Assembly: GCA_947471745.1 (NCBI GenBank)
Contig: CANJKZ010000430.1
Coordinates: forward strand, 558,501 to 622,500
Direction of reading: 5' to 3'
Length of the DNA: 64,000 bases
Source of the DNA: Closterium sp. Naga37s-1
Taxonomy: Eukaryota > Streptophyta > Zygnematophyceae > Desmidiales > Closteriaceae
Shown: positions 19,950 through 31,200 of the stretch, piece by piece
Numbering within the stretch: position 1 is the stretch's first letter
How the letters are laid out: every line of letters begins with the position of its first letter
Program-made: the position numbers and the translations under genes
Notes under the pieces: model-generated
The model's input: the letters and a program-made list of their open reading frames with translations, nothing else
The model's database searches: none
What the model was told of the DNA's origin: nothing

Positions 19950-22900
19950 TGTCAAATTATATGTTTACTGCTATCTAGGATGTAGTGGGTCTAGCCTTAG
20001 GGTGTACAGTAATTTGCTCGACACTTCATTGTATCCCCTCCTTGCCCTAATCCACCTCATTCTTTCCTACCTATCTCAACATGGTATTAAGAGCTAGGAC
20101 GTTCCTAGCCTAGGACCTAAAAGTTTAAGGGCCCACCGTTAGTTTCCTGCACGTCGTGCGCCCCTAGGGCGCGATCGTTTTTTCTGTCCGTGGCGCGCCA
20201 CTAGCCCTGCCCTCTAGAATCGTCCTGCCCTGCGCGTTACCCCACCCCCTCACAATCGCGCTGCCCCGCACGTGCACTGTCCTGCCCCTACCGCTCGAGC
20301 TGACCCTCGCGCTGCCCTGCCCCGCCCGCGATCGCGCTGCGCTGCCCCGCCAGCGCGCGGCTGTCCTGCCCTGCTCCTACGCGCTGCCCTACGCCGCCCG
20401 CAAACGCGCTGCCCTGCGCCCTGCTAGCGACCCGCACCCGCGCTAGCCTGCCCTGCCCTACGGGCTGCCTTGCGCCACCCACGAGCGCCTGCCCTGCGCT
20501 CTGCCAGCGACCCGCACCCGCGCTAGCCCGCCCTACCCTACGCGCTGCCCTGCGCTGCCCGCGAGCGCCTGCCCTGCGCCCTGCCAGCGACCTGCACCAG
20601 CGGTATCCCACCCCTTCCCAGCATCCCGCGCGCTGCCTTGCCCTGCAGCCCGCGCGCTACCCTGCCTTGCGCCACTCGCTGTCCGTGCACCCGCTGCCAG
20701 TGCCCTGCCAACTGCTGTGCCCGCGCTACTTGCACAGCCAGTGCGCTACCCGCACGCTGTCTGCGCCGCCTGCGTGCACCTTGCCTGCGCTGCAGCTGCT
20801 GCTAAGCTACTGCTGCCGCTTGCCTCGAGCGTGCCCTGCCCTGCCGTGGGCTGCTGCGCTGCTGCTACTGCTCAGCTGCTGTTGCTGCTAGGCTGCTGCT
20901 ACCACCTGTGTTGCTGCTGCTGCGCTGCTGCTGCTGCTACGCTGCTGTTGCCGCCTGCGCTGCTCCTACTGCTCAGCTACTGCTGCCACCCGCGCTGCTG
21001 CTGCCACCTGTGCTGCTGCTGTTGCCGCCTGCGCTGCTGCTGCCGCCTGTGCTGCTGCTAATGCTGCGCTGCTGCTACTGCTCAGCTGCTACTGCTGTTA
21101 GGCTGCTTCTGCCGCCTGAGCTGCTTCTGCAGCCTGCGCTGCTGCTGCCACCTGTGCTGCTGCTGCTGCGCTGCTGCTGCTGCTGCCGCCTGCGCTGTTT
21201 TTGCTGCCGCACTGCTGCTTTTGCTGCTACTGCCACCTGTGCTGCTGCTGCTGTGCTGGTGCTGCTGCTAAGCTGCTGCTCCCGCCTGCGCTGCTGTTGC
21301 TGCTGCTAGGATGCTGCTGCCGCCTGAGCTGCTGGTGCCACCTGCGCTGCTGCTGCCACCTGTCCTGCTGCTTGCTGCCGTTCCTGCTACTATCTCGACT
21401 CCCACTGTTCTAGCCTTTGACGCAGTGGGGCACCCTCTAGGGCTCGACTCCTGGCTAGAGGGGCTGCACCTGTACCTCCATAGTGTCACTCGCCACGACG
21501 TCTCACTGTTCGAGCACACGACGGGGTCTCTTCAGGCCCCCGAGGCTCCTGCTGAGCCTCCTGCTGACGATGGGGAGGAGGTGCGGACGCAGTTCCGCAA
21601 AGCTCACCTTGCCTACAAGCAGTGGATGGCGCGAGATGCCGCCGCCACACTTGCAGTCCGCCTTCACCTCTCGCTCGACCAGAGAGCCAACTTTTGCCAG
21701 GTGCCGTCGGCCCATGTTATGTATTCCGCTGTGGTTAGGAGCTACTCCCCCCCCCCTCCTGCCGTCCTAGGCTGTCTTGCGATGCCTCTTACCTTCCCTG
21801 CGCTGTCAGACTTCGCCTTTGTAGCTGAGGAGGGTGGTGGTAGTGGAGCTGGCGAGAGTGGCGGGGGCGAGCATCAGCAGTTAGAGTCCTCGTGTGTCGC
21901 TGCTTGTGCGCCTATTAGCACAGGTGCAGTTCCTGCGGAGGCGTTGCTCTCAGTCCCTGTCACTCTGGCCGACCCCACCTCTGGACTAGTCTCTGCGCAC
22001 TCCTCTGACTCCTCTGGCTCGACTGAGGGGGGTGACCCTGCTGCTGCCGACTCAGCGTACCTCTTGCCGCTCGCCGCGCTTGGAGACACCTCCGGATTTT
22101 CCGCCTCGGACGTCTTCGCCTCCTCTGCAGCCTGTCGTTGTGGACTTCGGGGGCCCACGCCGAGGGTGCTGGCTTTGGGGGTACTGGTTCAGGATGTGCT
22201 GGTTCTGGGGGTGATGACTCTGGGGCTGATAGGGATCCTCTTGTAGTGGAGTTGGAGGTGCTGGTTCTGGCACTGGAGGTGTTCCTGGGACTGGCGGTCC
22301 TGGTGTTTGTGCTGGAGGTGCTGGGTCTGGGGGTGTGTCGCAATCGCTACCGCGACAGCCTATCTTCTTGGAGCAGCCGTCGTCGTCGCTACCTGAGTCA
22401 GCGCTTCACCACCTTCTCCGCCTCCCGCCTGCCTCTGCTGAGCCGACGACCCCTGGTACTCCTCCTCCTCTGTTGTTTCCTGACGTTCCTGACCCTGTGT
22501 ATGTCCTTGCTCGTGCTGCTAGCCCGACTATCCCTCGTTGTCTAGCCGCGCATGTGACTGCACATGTTTTTTCGCCTGCTACTGCTTCTGCCTTAGTAGT
22601 TGAGCTCGCTGGCTTTGCCGCTCCTTGCCGCCGTGCCTACCTTGCGGGTCTTGTTTCTACCTCTTCGTCTCCTCCGTCCGTCGGGGGTGAGCTAGACCTT
22701 GGCTGTGACGTCCTTGAGGACAGGCAGTTCGAGCTGGAGTACTTGCCGTACCCTCTCAGCATCCGGACTCGCTACGTTACGCCCGAGCATTGGCGGGCTG
22801 CTAGGAGGGTGCTACGCTACTTGGTCAGACTCGCGAGCAGAACGTAGCACTGTGCACTTCGTTCCTTTCCCGTACGAGCGTTGCAGCAGCGTTCTCAGCT

Positions 22901-23282
22901 CCACCTTTTCTTCAGTGGCCTCCCTGGCCGACACTTTTGCTCTCTTCATGAGTACTCTTGCTAGGTTGTGATAATTGTATTTATTTTGTTGTTATCACAT
23001 TGCATGTGAACTGGCCTTGTGGCCGCTTGTTTGTGCTCAGACTGTGTGGTGATCTTGAGATCCACCCTGGGCTTTGCTTTGTTGCTTCGCTTGACTGGTC
23101 TTGTGACCATTGCTTTCTCTGGCTATCCCCCACTTCGCCTATGGGGGTGTGTCAAATTATATATTTAGTGTTATCTAGGCTGTAGTGGGTTTAGCCTTAG
23201 GGGGTACTGTAATTTGCTCGACACTTCATTGTATCCCCCTCCTTGCCCTAATCCACCTCATTCCTTCCTACCTATCTCAACA
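19950..23282 (+). mobile_element. Internally deleted copia, 3.3 kb, TSD ACCCC, inside the LARD 3' LTR
   Basis: The 5' LTR is 19950-20081 and the 3' LTR 23150-23282, both TGTCAAATTATAT...ATCTCAACA, differing at about eight sites and one indel. Flanks are ACCCC at 19945-19949 and 23283-23287. The PBS TGGTATTAAGAGC is at 20082-20094 and the GGGCCCACC motif at 20129-20137. The leader is CTG-triplet rich (about 20660-21380). LTR divergence suggests an older insertion than the one at 24892-32854. Integrase and nearly all of RT are deleted. Confidence 0.85.
21311..22846 (+). pseudogene. Deleted copia gag-pol remnant
   Basis: The frame 21311-22246 encodes a Gag N-terminus (TVLAFDAVGHPLGLDSWLEG, near 21404) like the Gag of the intact copy. 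It then jumps into a protease-type scrap (VSVTLADP-like SVPVTLADPTSGLVSAHSS) and a linker. A second frame, about 22335-22847, starts in the linker and includes VGGELDLGCDVLEDRQFELE, the N-terminus of RT. It then passes directly to YPLSI and the RNase H approach, a deletion of most of RT. Splits and deletions show it cannot encode a functional polyprotein. Confidence 0.75.
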
Positions 23283-23395
23283 ACCCCGAGGTCCTCGCCT
23301 AGCCAGGAAACCCCCGATATTTACTGTCACTTTCATTGTATCGACAGCTTCCGTAATCACAATCTCTTTATTAACTGATTATGCGCACTCTCTTA

Positions 23396-23948
23396 GGGTA
23401 CATTCCTGTGTCGACATTTGTGTCTCAATCCCCTTTTTCCCGAGTCGCGCCTGTAAATTTGCCCATCCTCGCGTCACAAAAAACTGATGTACCTCGACAT
23501 TGTGCGACTGAAAGAGGGGTACAGTTGGCGGCTTTTTATTGGCCGACCCCATTTGACTCGATCCTTGACGTTTTGGCGAGAAAGAAGGGTCGAGAAGGGG
23601 AGTGGGTTCGCCGGGCAGGCATGCGTGAAAGCGGGGCGTGGGAACCCCTCGATGGGCTGCCCGAACGTGGCGGTTTCATTTCCCGCTCAAATATGTCACC
23701 TCGTCGTGCGTCCAGATGCATGCGGTCGGGCCGGGCAAATGCTTGTCATTTCGACACGCGTACGATTTCTTGGACGAGACGGGGCCTCGTCCAACTCGTC
23801 TGCGATACTAGCGCAATACACGCTGACCAATGTACAATATAGTAAAAGTCGCATTAGGGCGACACACGATTGTGACATTGTACGTTTTATGCTGTTTTCA
23901 TGCGTCACAAAAGGATTGAGACACAAATGTCAACACAGGAATGTACCC
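23396..23948. mobile_element. Harbinger-type MITE, 553 bp, long TIRs, TTA duplication
   Basis: The first 36 bases from GGGTACATTCCTG and the last 36 are inverted copies with one difference. TTA flanks both sides (23393-23395 and 23949-23951). It is inserted in the LARD 3' LTR: the bases on either side join to recreate the uninterrupted 5' LTR sequence around 6655. No transposase is encoded; frames within (for example 23487-24017) are unsupported. Confidence 0.85.
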
Positions 23949-23966
23949 TTAGTTCAACTCTTAACA

Positions 23967-24176
23967 CGTAATGTACTGGGTACCAACAGGTTCGAGGTTG
24001 TGATAAGGGTTGTGTAAACGTTTATGGTATACTGGTAAATACACACCATAACAATAATTTTTACAAATCGATCAAGAAGATATGTTGCGCAAAAATATGT
24101 TTCTAGGGGTTCAGGAAATTCATACACATGATGCAAACTCTGGAAAGTTATTGTGCACTAGCAGAGACATGAAGTT
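23967..24176. other. Short gap between two transposon complexes
   Basis: About 210 bp of AT-rich sequence with no feature seen. It ends with AAGTT, the target duplication of the element that follows. Confidence 0.5.
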
Positions 24177-24589
24177 TGTCAGAATAGGAACGTACGAATG
24201 ATTGACTAGGTAGGAAGCATGAGTACAAGTACTGCCTAACCCTAAACTGTTGTACCCTTTAGGGTATGCCCCACTACAGCCTACAGAGAACAACTACAAT
24301 TTGACACACCCCCATAGGCAAAGTGGGGGATACCAAACACAGCGGACGGTCACAAGACCAGTCAAGCAAGAGAACAAAGCAAAGCAAATCTCAGGGTGGA
24401 TCTCAAGATCACCACGCATTCTGAGCACAAGCAAGCAGCCACAAGGACAGTTCACATGCAGAGTTATAAAAGTACAAGCAGTACAGTGATCACAACCTAG
24501 CAAGAACAAGCATGCAGGTATAGATAGATATAGATCACAGTACAAGACAAGTCAAGCAACCAGCAGGTGAGGCAGAGTAGGCACAAGGC

Positions 24590-24891
24590 CTAGAGCAGTG
24601 CAGAAACGCTGATGGTCACCAGACCCAAGGGCCTTGGTGAAGACATCAGCAGTGTTGGCCCGAGAGGCCACGTAAGCAAGGTGGAGCTGACCACGATGCT
24701 GCAGCTCCCGAGCAAGAAAGTAACGAAGAGCAATGTGCTTCGTTCAGTGCTCCAGTCTCTGCTCCTGACACAAGGCAATCATGGCCTTGTTGTCAACGTA
24801 CAGAACTGGAGGAGAACGAGGCCGCTCACCCAAGTCGGTCAGCAGGTAGGTCACCCAGCGTAACTCCTGTGCAGCCATGGCCCCCGCGTAG
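24590..24891 (-). pseudogene. 3' end of the host copia RNase H, cut off by the nested insertion
   Basis: On the minus strand it begins AGAMAAQELRW and continues the frame that breaks off at 32855. It shows YVDNKAM and the usual tail. An in-frame TGA replaces an Arg codon in the HRTKHI-like motif near 24748. Joined mentally across the nested element it matches the RNase H of the other copies; the break lies between SSCEAEIY and the AMAAQELRW block. Confidence 0.85.
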
Positions 24892-25270
24892 TGTTAGAAT
24901 CACTAGCTAGGGAACGAGGAAAGGTGATGATTAGGTGAAGATTGGGGTACAAGACTAGAGTGTCGAGACTATTTGTGTACCCCCTAAGGCTAGCCCCAAT
25001 ATAGCCTAGATACAATTATGCATATGTTTTGACACACCCCCATAGGCGAAATGGGGGATAGCCAGAGCAAGTAGTGGTCACAAGACCAGTCAGGAAGGGC
25101 AAAGCAAGCTCAGGGTGGATCTCGAGGAAACCACACAAATTCCGAGCACAAGCAAGTGGTCACAAGACCAGTTCACATGCAGTTTAATAATATAGCAAGG
25201 GGTACAGTGAGCACAACCTAGCAAGTGTAAGTATGCAGGTATATATATAGAGATCACAGTACAAACAGAG

Positions 25271-28200
25271 TCAAGAAGTAAGCAAGTGAGGCACAGTAGG
25301 CACAAGGCCTAGAACAGTACAGAAGCGCTGATGGTCACAAGGCTGAAGCGCCTTGGTGAACACATCAGCAGTGTTGGCCCGAGTGGCCACGTAACGCAGA
25401 CGAAGCTGACCACGCTGCTGCAGCTCTCGAGCAAGGAAGTACCGTAGAGCGATATGCTTCGTTCTGTGCTCCAGTCTGTGCTCCTCACACAAGGCAATGG
25501 TAGCCTTGTTGTCGACGTACAGCACTGGAGGAGAACGAGGCCGCTCTCCCAAGTCGGTCAGCAGGTAGGTGAGCCAGCGTAACTCCTGTGCAGCCATGGC
25601 TGTGGCGTAGATCTCAGCCTCACAACTGGAGCTGAGAACGGAAGACGAGCGTGTAGAACGCCAAGAAACAGAACCAGAGCCAAGGCTGAAGGTGTAACCC
25701 TGAGACGACCGCTGACTAGCCTGGTCGTCAGCCCAAGAAGCGTCTGAGTGCCCAGTGAGTACAACTCGGTCTCGTCCTCCAAGCACTAGCCCCATGCCCG
25801 ACGTACTGCATAAGTAACGCAACACCCTCTTAGCGGCATCCATGTGCTCCTTCCGGTGACGACCAGGAGCGACATAGCGTGCAAGGATGCTAAGAGGGTA
25901 TGCAAGGTCAGGTCGAGTGCAGGTCATCAGGTACATGAGGCAGCCCACAAGCTCTGGATACGGGCCACTCGGCTCTACGGACTCATCCGAAGGCAGAGCT
26001 GAGAGCGAGTGACCGGTAGGCAGAGGAGTGGGCTGAGGCGAGGAGTACGTGAAGCGGAAGCGCTGAAGGACCTGCTGCACCATGTGTGACTGAGTCAAGG
26101 TGATGGTGCGCCGTGCTCTGTCCCGGGTGATCTGCAAGCCAAGATAGCTTGTCAGTTCACCCAGGTCTGTGCACGTGTGTCTCTTCTGCAGCTCCGACTT
26201 CACGTGGGCGAGTGCCGTAGTGTCAGCAGTGGCAAAGACCAAGTCGTCGACGTACACGAGGATGTAGAACGGCGGCAGTGAAGTGTCGGTGCGTAGAAAC
26301 AGCGACGGGTCAGCAGTAGAAGGAGCGAACCCAAGAGCCGCAAGTGTAGTCCTCAGTGTGTCGTGCCACTCACGCGGCGCCTGGCGGAGACCGTAGACTG
26401 GCCGTCGGAGGCTCCACTGGGTACCAGGAGGGAACGACCCAGTGAAGCCAGGTGGGCGGCGCAGCCAGATCTCCTCGTGCAGGCTGCCCTGCAAGAAAGC
26501 TGTGCTGAAGTCAAGAGAGTGGAGCTCGTAGTCACGCTGAGCGGCGACATGCAGCAGAACCCGAAGAGTGGTCATCTTCGGGGTCGGGGAGAAGGTCTGG
26601 AAGAAGTCAACTCCCTCTCGCGGACTGAAGCCTCGTGCAACGTAACGCGCCTTGAAGGCAGGCGGAGAACCCGGCGGCCGCTTCACCCTGAAAATCCACA
26701 TGCCACTGACGATGTTCGCCCCAGGTGGGGGAACCTCGTCGACGTAGGTGCCTGTGGACTTCCAAGAAGCCATCTCTGCGTCCATGGCTGTCTGCCACTG
26801 AGAGGAGTACTCACCCGCGATCGCCTCAGCGTAAGAGCGCGGGGTCGGGATGTCTGGAGCATCCGGGTCTCCCTCAGGGGCAACCAGCATGGACACGAGA
26901 TGAGGTAACGCAGCGGCAAAGCACTCAAACTCCTCCTGCCTGTCCTCAAGGACGTCCGTGCCAAGAGCACACTCACCCCCGACGGACGAAGGACAGACAG
27001 ACTCAGACTCAGACTCAGCGACAAGGCTAGCGGCGTAGTCTAGACAACAAGCGGCAGCAAAGTCAACTAACTCAGCGACTAGAGCAGACGCAGCAGAGGA
27101 CTCAAAGGAAGGGTCAGTGACAACTGTGGCGAGGAGACGCGTGACAGTAGGACTGGCAGCACGAAGGGAGTCAGACTCCGGGTCAGCAAGAGCAGGAAGA
27201 GAAGACGCAGGAGGAGACGGCAGAGGGACACGCTGAGGAGCAGTGGAAGGACGAAGTGCCATCTGGTGAGTGCCTGGGACAGCAGGAGGACGCTGACGCG
27301 GAACACGATGACCAGTGTGAGCAGCACGAACAGGTGACGCACGACGAGACTCTGGCGACGCAGGACGAGACTCAGGCTCACGACACTCTGTAAGACCTCC
27401 AGTCGGACCAGTGTAAGGAGAAGGACCAGGGAGTGGCGAGGCAGGCGGTAACTGTGACTGCGACTGGACAGGCGGAGGACACTCTAAGGAGGGAGCAGGA
27501 CTAGGGGGAGGCGGCTGACCAAAAACCTGCTGAAGGAGCGGAACGAAGTACGGCCGCGGCCGCGCAGCGCCTCCAGAACCAGCAGAGGCACCACCAGTAC
27601 CCTCAGCTCCAGGGTCTCCAGCTACACCAGCAGCACCAGCTCCCGGGTCCGCAGCACCAGCAGCAGCTCCAACTCCAGGGTCCTCAGCTCCAGCAGCAGC
27701 TCCAACTCCAGGGTCGGCAGCACCAGCAGCAGCTCCAACTCCAGGGTCCGCAGCACCAGCAGCAGCTCCAACACCCGGGTCCGCAGCACCAGCAGCAGCT
27801 CCAACACCCGGGTCCTCAGCACCAGCAGCAGCTCCAGTAGTAGGAGTACCTCTAGCAGCTCCAGCAGCACCAGCAGTACCACCAGTACCAGCAGTACCTC
27901 CAGCAGCGTCAGTAGCACCAGCACCAGCAGCACCTCCAGGAGCACCAGCAGCACCGCCAGCAGCAGTAGCACCTCCAGCACCAGGGTCCGCGACACTAGG
28001 AGCGCCACTCCGGAGACTGCAGCGCCGCGCGTACCACTCTCGGAGCCGCTGGGGAGAGGGCAGCTCCCGCCTAGGAGGGGAAGCACTAGCACCAGCTCCA
28101 GCAGCACTCCTAGCTCCAGAGGCACCTCTCCTGAGGCTGCAGTACTGTAAGTACCACTCACGCAGCTGCTGTGAGGAGAGAGCTCCTCCAGGTGTAGTAC

Positions 28201-31200
28201 TCCCAGGCTCAGCACCTCCAGACTCAGCACCCCCAGACTCAGCACCCCCAGACGCAGCACCCCCAGACTCCGCAACCCCAGGCTCCGCACCCCCAGGCTC
28301 CGCACCCCCAGGCTCCGCACGCTCAGGCTCAGCACCCCTAGCAGAACGAGAGTCGACAGCTACCTCGACAGGCTCAACCGGGTCTACCTGGGACACACCT
28401 GAGGGAGCGGCACCCTGAGGGGGGAGGGGGTCTACCATAGCAGCACCTGGGGCGAGGAAGAGAGGCGGGGGGGGGAGCGGGGCAGTGCGGTAGGGGAAGA
28501 GGCGGTAGTAGGGCACGGACTCGTCAAAAGTGACGTCCTGTGAGGGCAGGACACGGCGCGAGGTGGCGTGGTAAAACTGCCAACCAGACGCGTCCGGGAC
28601 AAAGCCAAGGAAGACACAAGGAACAGCGCGGGAGGAGAGCTTGTCCGCGGACGTATCGCGAACAAAAGCTCGAGATCCCCAGACCCGAAAACGCGACGCA
28701 TCGCCAACCTCTCCCGTCCAACGCAGTGTCGGGGAAGTCTCCGGCAAGGAGACACGGGGCCAGAGGTTGAGCTGATGCGCAGCGTATCGGACCGCAAACG
28801 GCCACAGAAAGTGGGGGGCAGCCGCATGGATCAAGGAGGTACGAGCGACCTCCATGACCAAGCCAATGCAGCGCTCAGCAACCCCATTCTGCTGTGGAGA
28901 GGCCGGAAGCGTGAACGACTGGCGGATGCCGTGCTCCGCACAGTAGGCTGCCAAGAGGTCGGAGGAGAACTCACCACCTCTGTCAGAGTGCAAGCGCAGG
29001 ACAGGAAAGTCCGAGTGGAAACGCTCGCTGAGCTGGAGACGAGAAGCGCGGATCCAAGGGATCAAAACATCAGGGACCTCACCCTTGGTGCGCAAGGGGA
29101 AGACCGTGGTGTAGCGCGAGTAGTCGTCAACAACTATCAGGAAGTACCTTTCCTGACCCTGACCACGGACGCGGGCTGGGCCCCACACGTCCATGTGGAG
29201 CGTCTGCAAGGGAGCAGTCGTCGGCGGAAACGAGGAGGAGTGAGGAGCGGCGCGCTGCCGCCCCTCGACACAGGGAAGACAGGGAGGAGCAGGCGAGGGT
29301 GGGAGGGGAGGGAGAACCCTGGGAAGACCAGAGACAAGGTACCGTTTATGCATGGCACGAAGGCGCTGCACAGACGGGTGACCAAGTCGGTGGTGCCAGA
29401 GGACGGTCTCGTGCGCCAGAGAGCGACACGAGCAGGGGGCCGACAGCTGACCTGACGCAGACGCAGACGCAGCTACCTGAGGGGACTCAGTGGTCAGTGT
29501 GTACAGGTCCGACCCCGGCTGCCGAGTGAAGGTAGCCAGGTGACGGCCCGTCCGAGCACACGTGCAGTGTGTCACGCGCTCGTAGGCAGGGGTGAACTGG
29601 TGAACACCCCCGTCCTGGAGCGCACAACCCGCCACCAAGTTCGTAGAGAACGAGGGGAGGTGGAGACCTGACAGTGTGCCCGACGGGACCGCAGGACAAG
29701 GAAGGACAGTGGAGGAGGTCGCAATGACCGGACCCCCAGAGGGGTCAGCGAGGGAGACAGCAACTGGCCGAGCAAGCGGCTCAAGGGCAGTGCGGTCACG
29801 AAAGAAACAGCGAGAAGCACCTGAGTCCAGTGTGAAGGTGTGTAGTGCCTCAGTCGACTCAGTACCAGGGGGCGCAGACTCACTAGCACCTAGAGCAGCA
29901 GCCTCACCAGCACCTAGAGCGGTAGCCTCACTGGTTAGAATGCCCGGGTCGGGCGGAACACGCAGGTACTGAGCACTCTCTCCACTAGTAGACATCACAT
30001 ACATGGCAGTGAGAATAGCATCAAAGTCTAGAGCATAGATATCAATGTTCCTTTTCATCAGATCAGCCCAGCGGGGCAGCTCAGTGGCATCAGGGAACTG
30101 AGTACGCCAAGCGTCGTCGAGGCGAGAGAACCCGCGCTGCGTGGTGTGCGCCCTCCCACACGTCTGACCAGTGCGGTCACCAGTGCGGATGACGTACGTG
30201 CAGCTAAGGCCACCCCCCCCCCCGTGCTGAGAGTACCACTCACGGAGCTCCTGGGGCGACAGAGTGCGCTGCTGGCTCTGGCCACTGCCAGCGCCTCCAC
30301 GACCACCACCGCCGCCGCCACCTCCTCGACCACCCCCTCCCCTGCCGCCGCCACGACCACCGCCGCCCCCACCACCGCCCCCGCCCCTGCCACCTCCCCC
30401 GCCGCTGCCGCCACCACCCCCACCGCTGCCACTAGTCCCTCCAGCCCCACCACCACCCCCACCGCCTCCACCGCCCCCACCACCGCCTCCCCCGCCGTCA
30501 CCTCCGCCTCCCTTGCCCCCTTTGCCCTTGCCGCTGCGGCGCCAGCTCGAAGTGGACGCAGTCCCGACCTTCTCAGCACCAAGGAGGTCGGCAGCAGAAG
30601 CAGAGGCTACAGAGGGAAGAAGGGGGGAAGGGGAACACCCCTCAAAGAAAGGGGTGCGGGGGTCGCCACGAGAGGCACCTACAGCGACTATGCTAGCCTC
30701 AGCTGCAAGGAGTTCCTTCTTGAGGAGGGCAATGGTGAGCTCAGTGGGGCAGCGAGATAGGAAGTGATCCCTGACTGCACGCAGAGTGTCAGGGAGGCGG
30801 GTGACTAGGTGGTAGAGAGTGAGCCAGAGCGGGGGGGGGTTCGTGGCAAGAAACTCATCGGGCATAGCGGCACGGAAGCGGGCCTCACTAGTACGGAGGT
30901 GCGTGATGAGGTCAGCGACTGTGTGGAAAGAGGCCAGGTCGGGGAACAGGTAGGGGAGTGAGAGACGGCCTAGCGCGGCAGAGGCAGGTGAGGAGTAGCG
31001 GGCAACGACAGCGGTGTACAGTGCCTGTGCAGTCTTGTGCTGGCCAAAGTGCTCGCGCTCATCTATCGGCAGGGAGTTGCGAATAGCAAAGCGAGCGTGG
31101 GCGTCACGAGTCTGCCACTGTGAGCGGGCAGTGCTGTCAGCAGTAGCAGCAGGGGCAGTGGCATGGCCTAAGGCGTGATCGTACAGTGAGATGTCTTCCT

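Larger units (their letters stand above)
6399..23966 (+). mobile_element. LARD-like LTR element (non-coding), hit by five later insertions
   Basis: The two LTRs are recognisably related (shared CCTTACTGTAGCCTGACCAT and CCGAACCACTTCCGAG blocks). The 5' LTR is 6399-6665, and a TGGTATCAGAGC primer-binding site follows at 6668-6679. The 3' LTR begins at 19799 after the purine tract ATTAAGAAGGTGGGAGAG and is broken into 19799-19949, 23283-23395 and 23952-23966. Removing nested insertions leaves internal pieces 6680-7473, 14139-14562, 16011-17765 and 19326-19798, about 3.4 kb. None encodes gag or pol, hence LARD-like. No matching target duplication is visible at the outer ends, so the element may be a recombinant. 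The internal assignment for 7474-14138 is less certain because that copia lacks a target duplication. Confidence 0.6.

Noticed and set aside
23487-24017. 176-codon frame over the Harbinger-type element as a transposase
   Set aside because: It runs past the element's TIR into the LTR and has no DDE motif or known domain.
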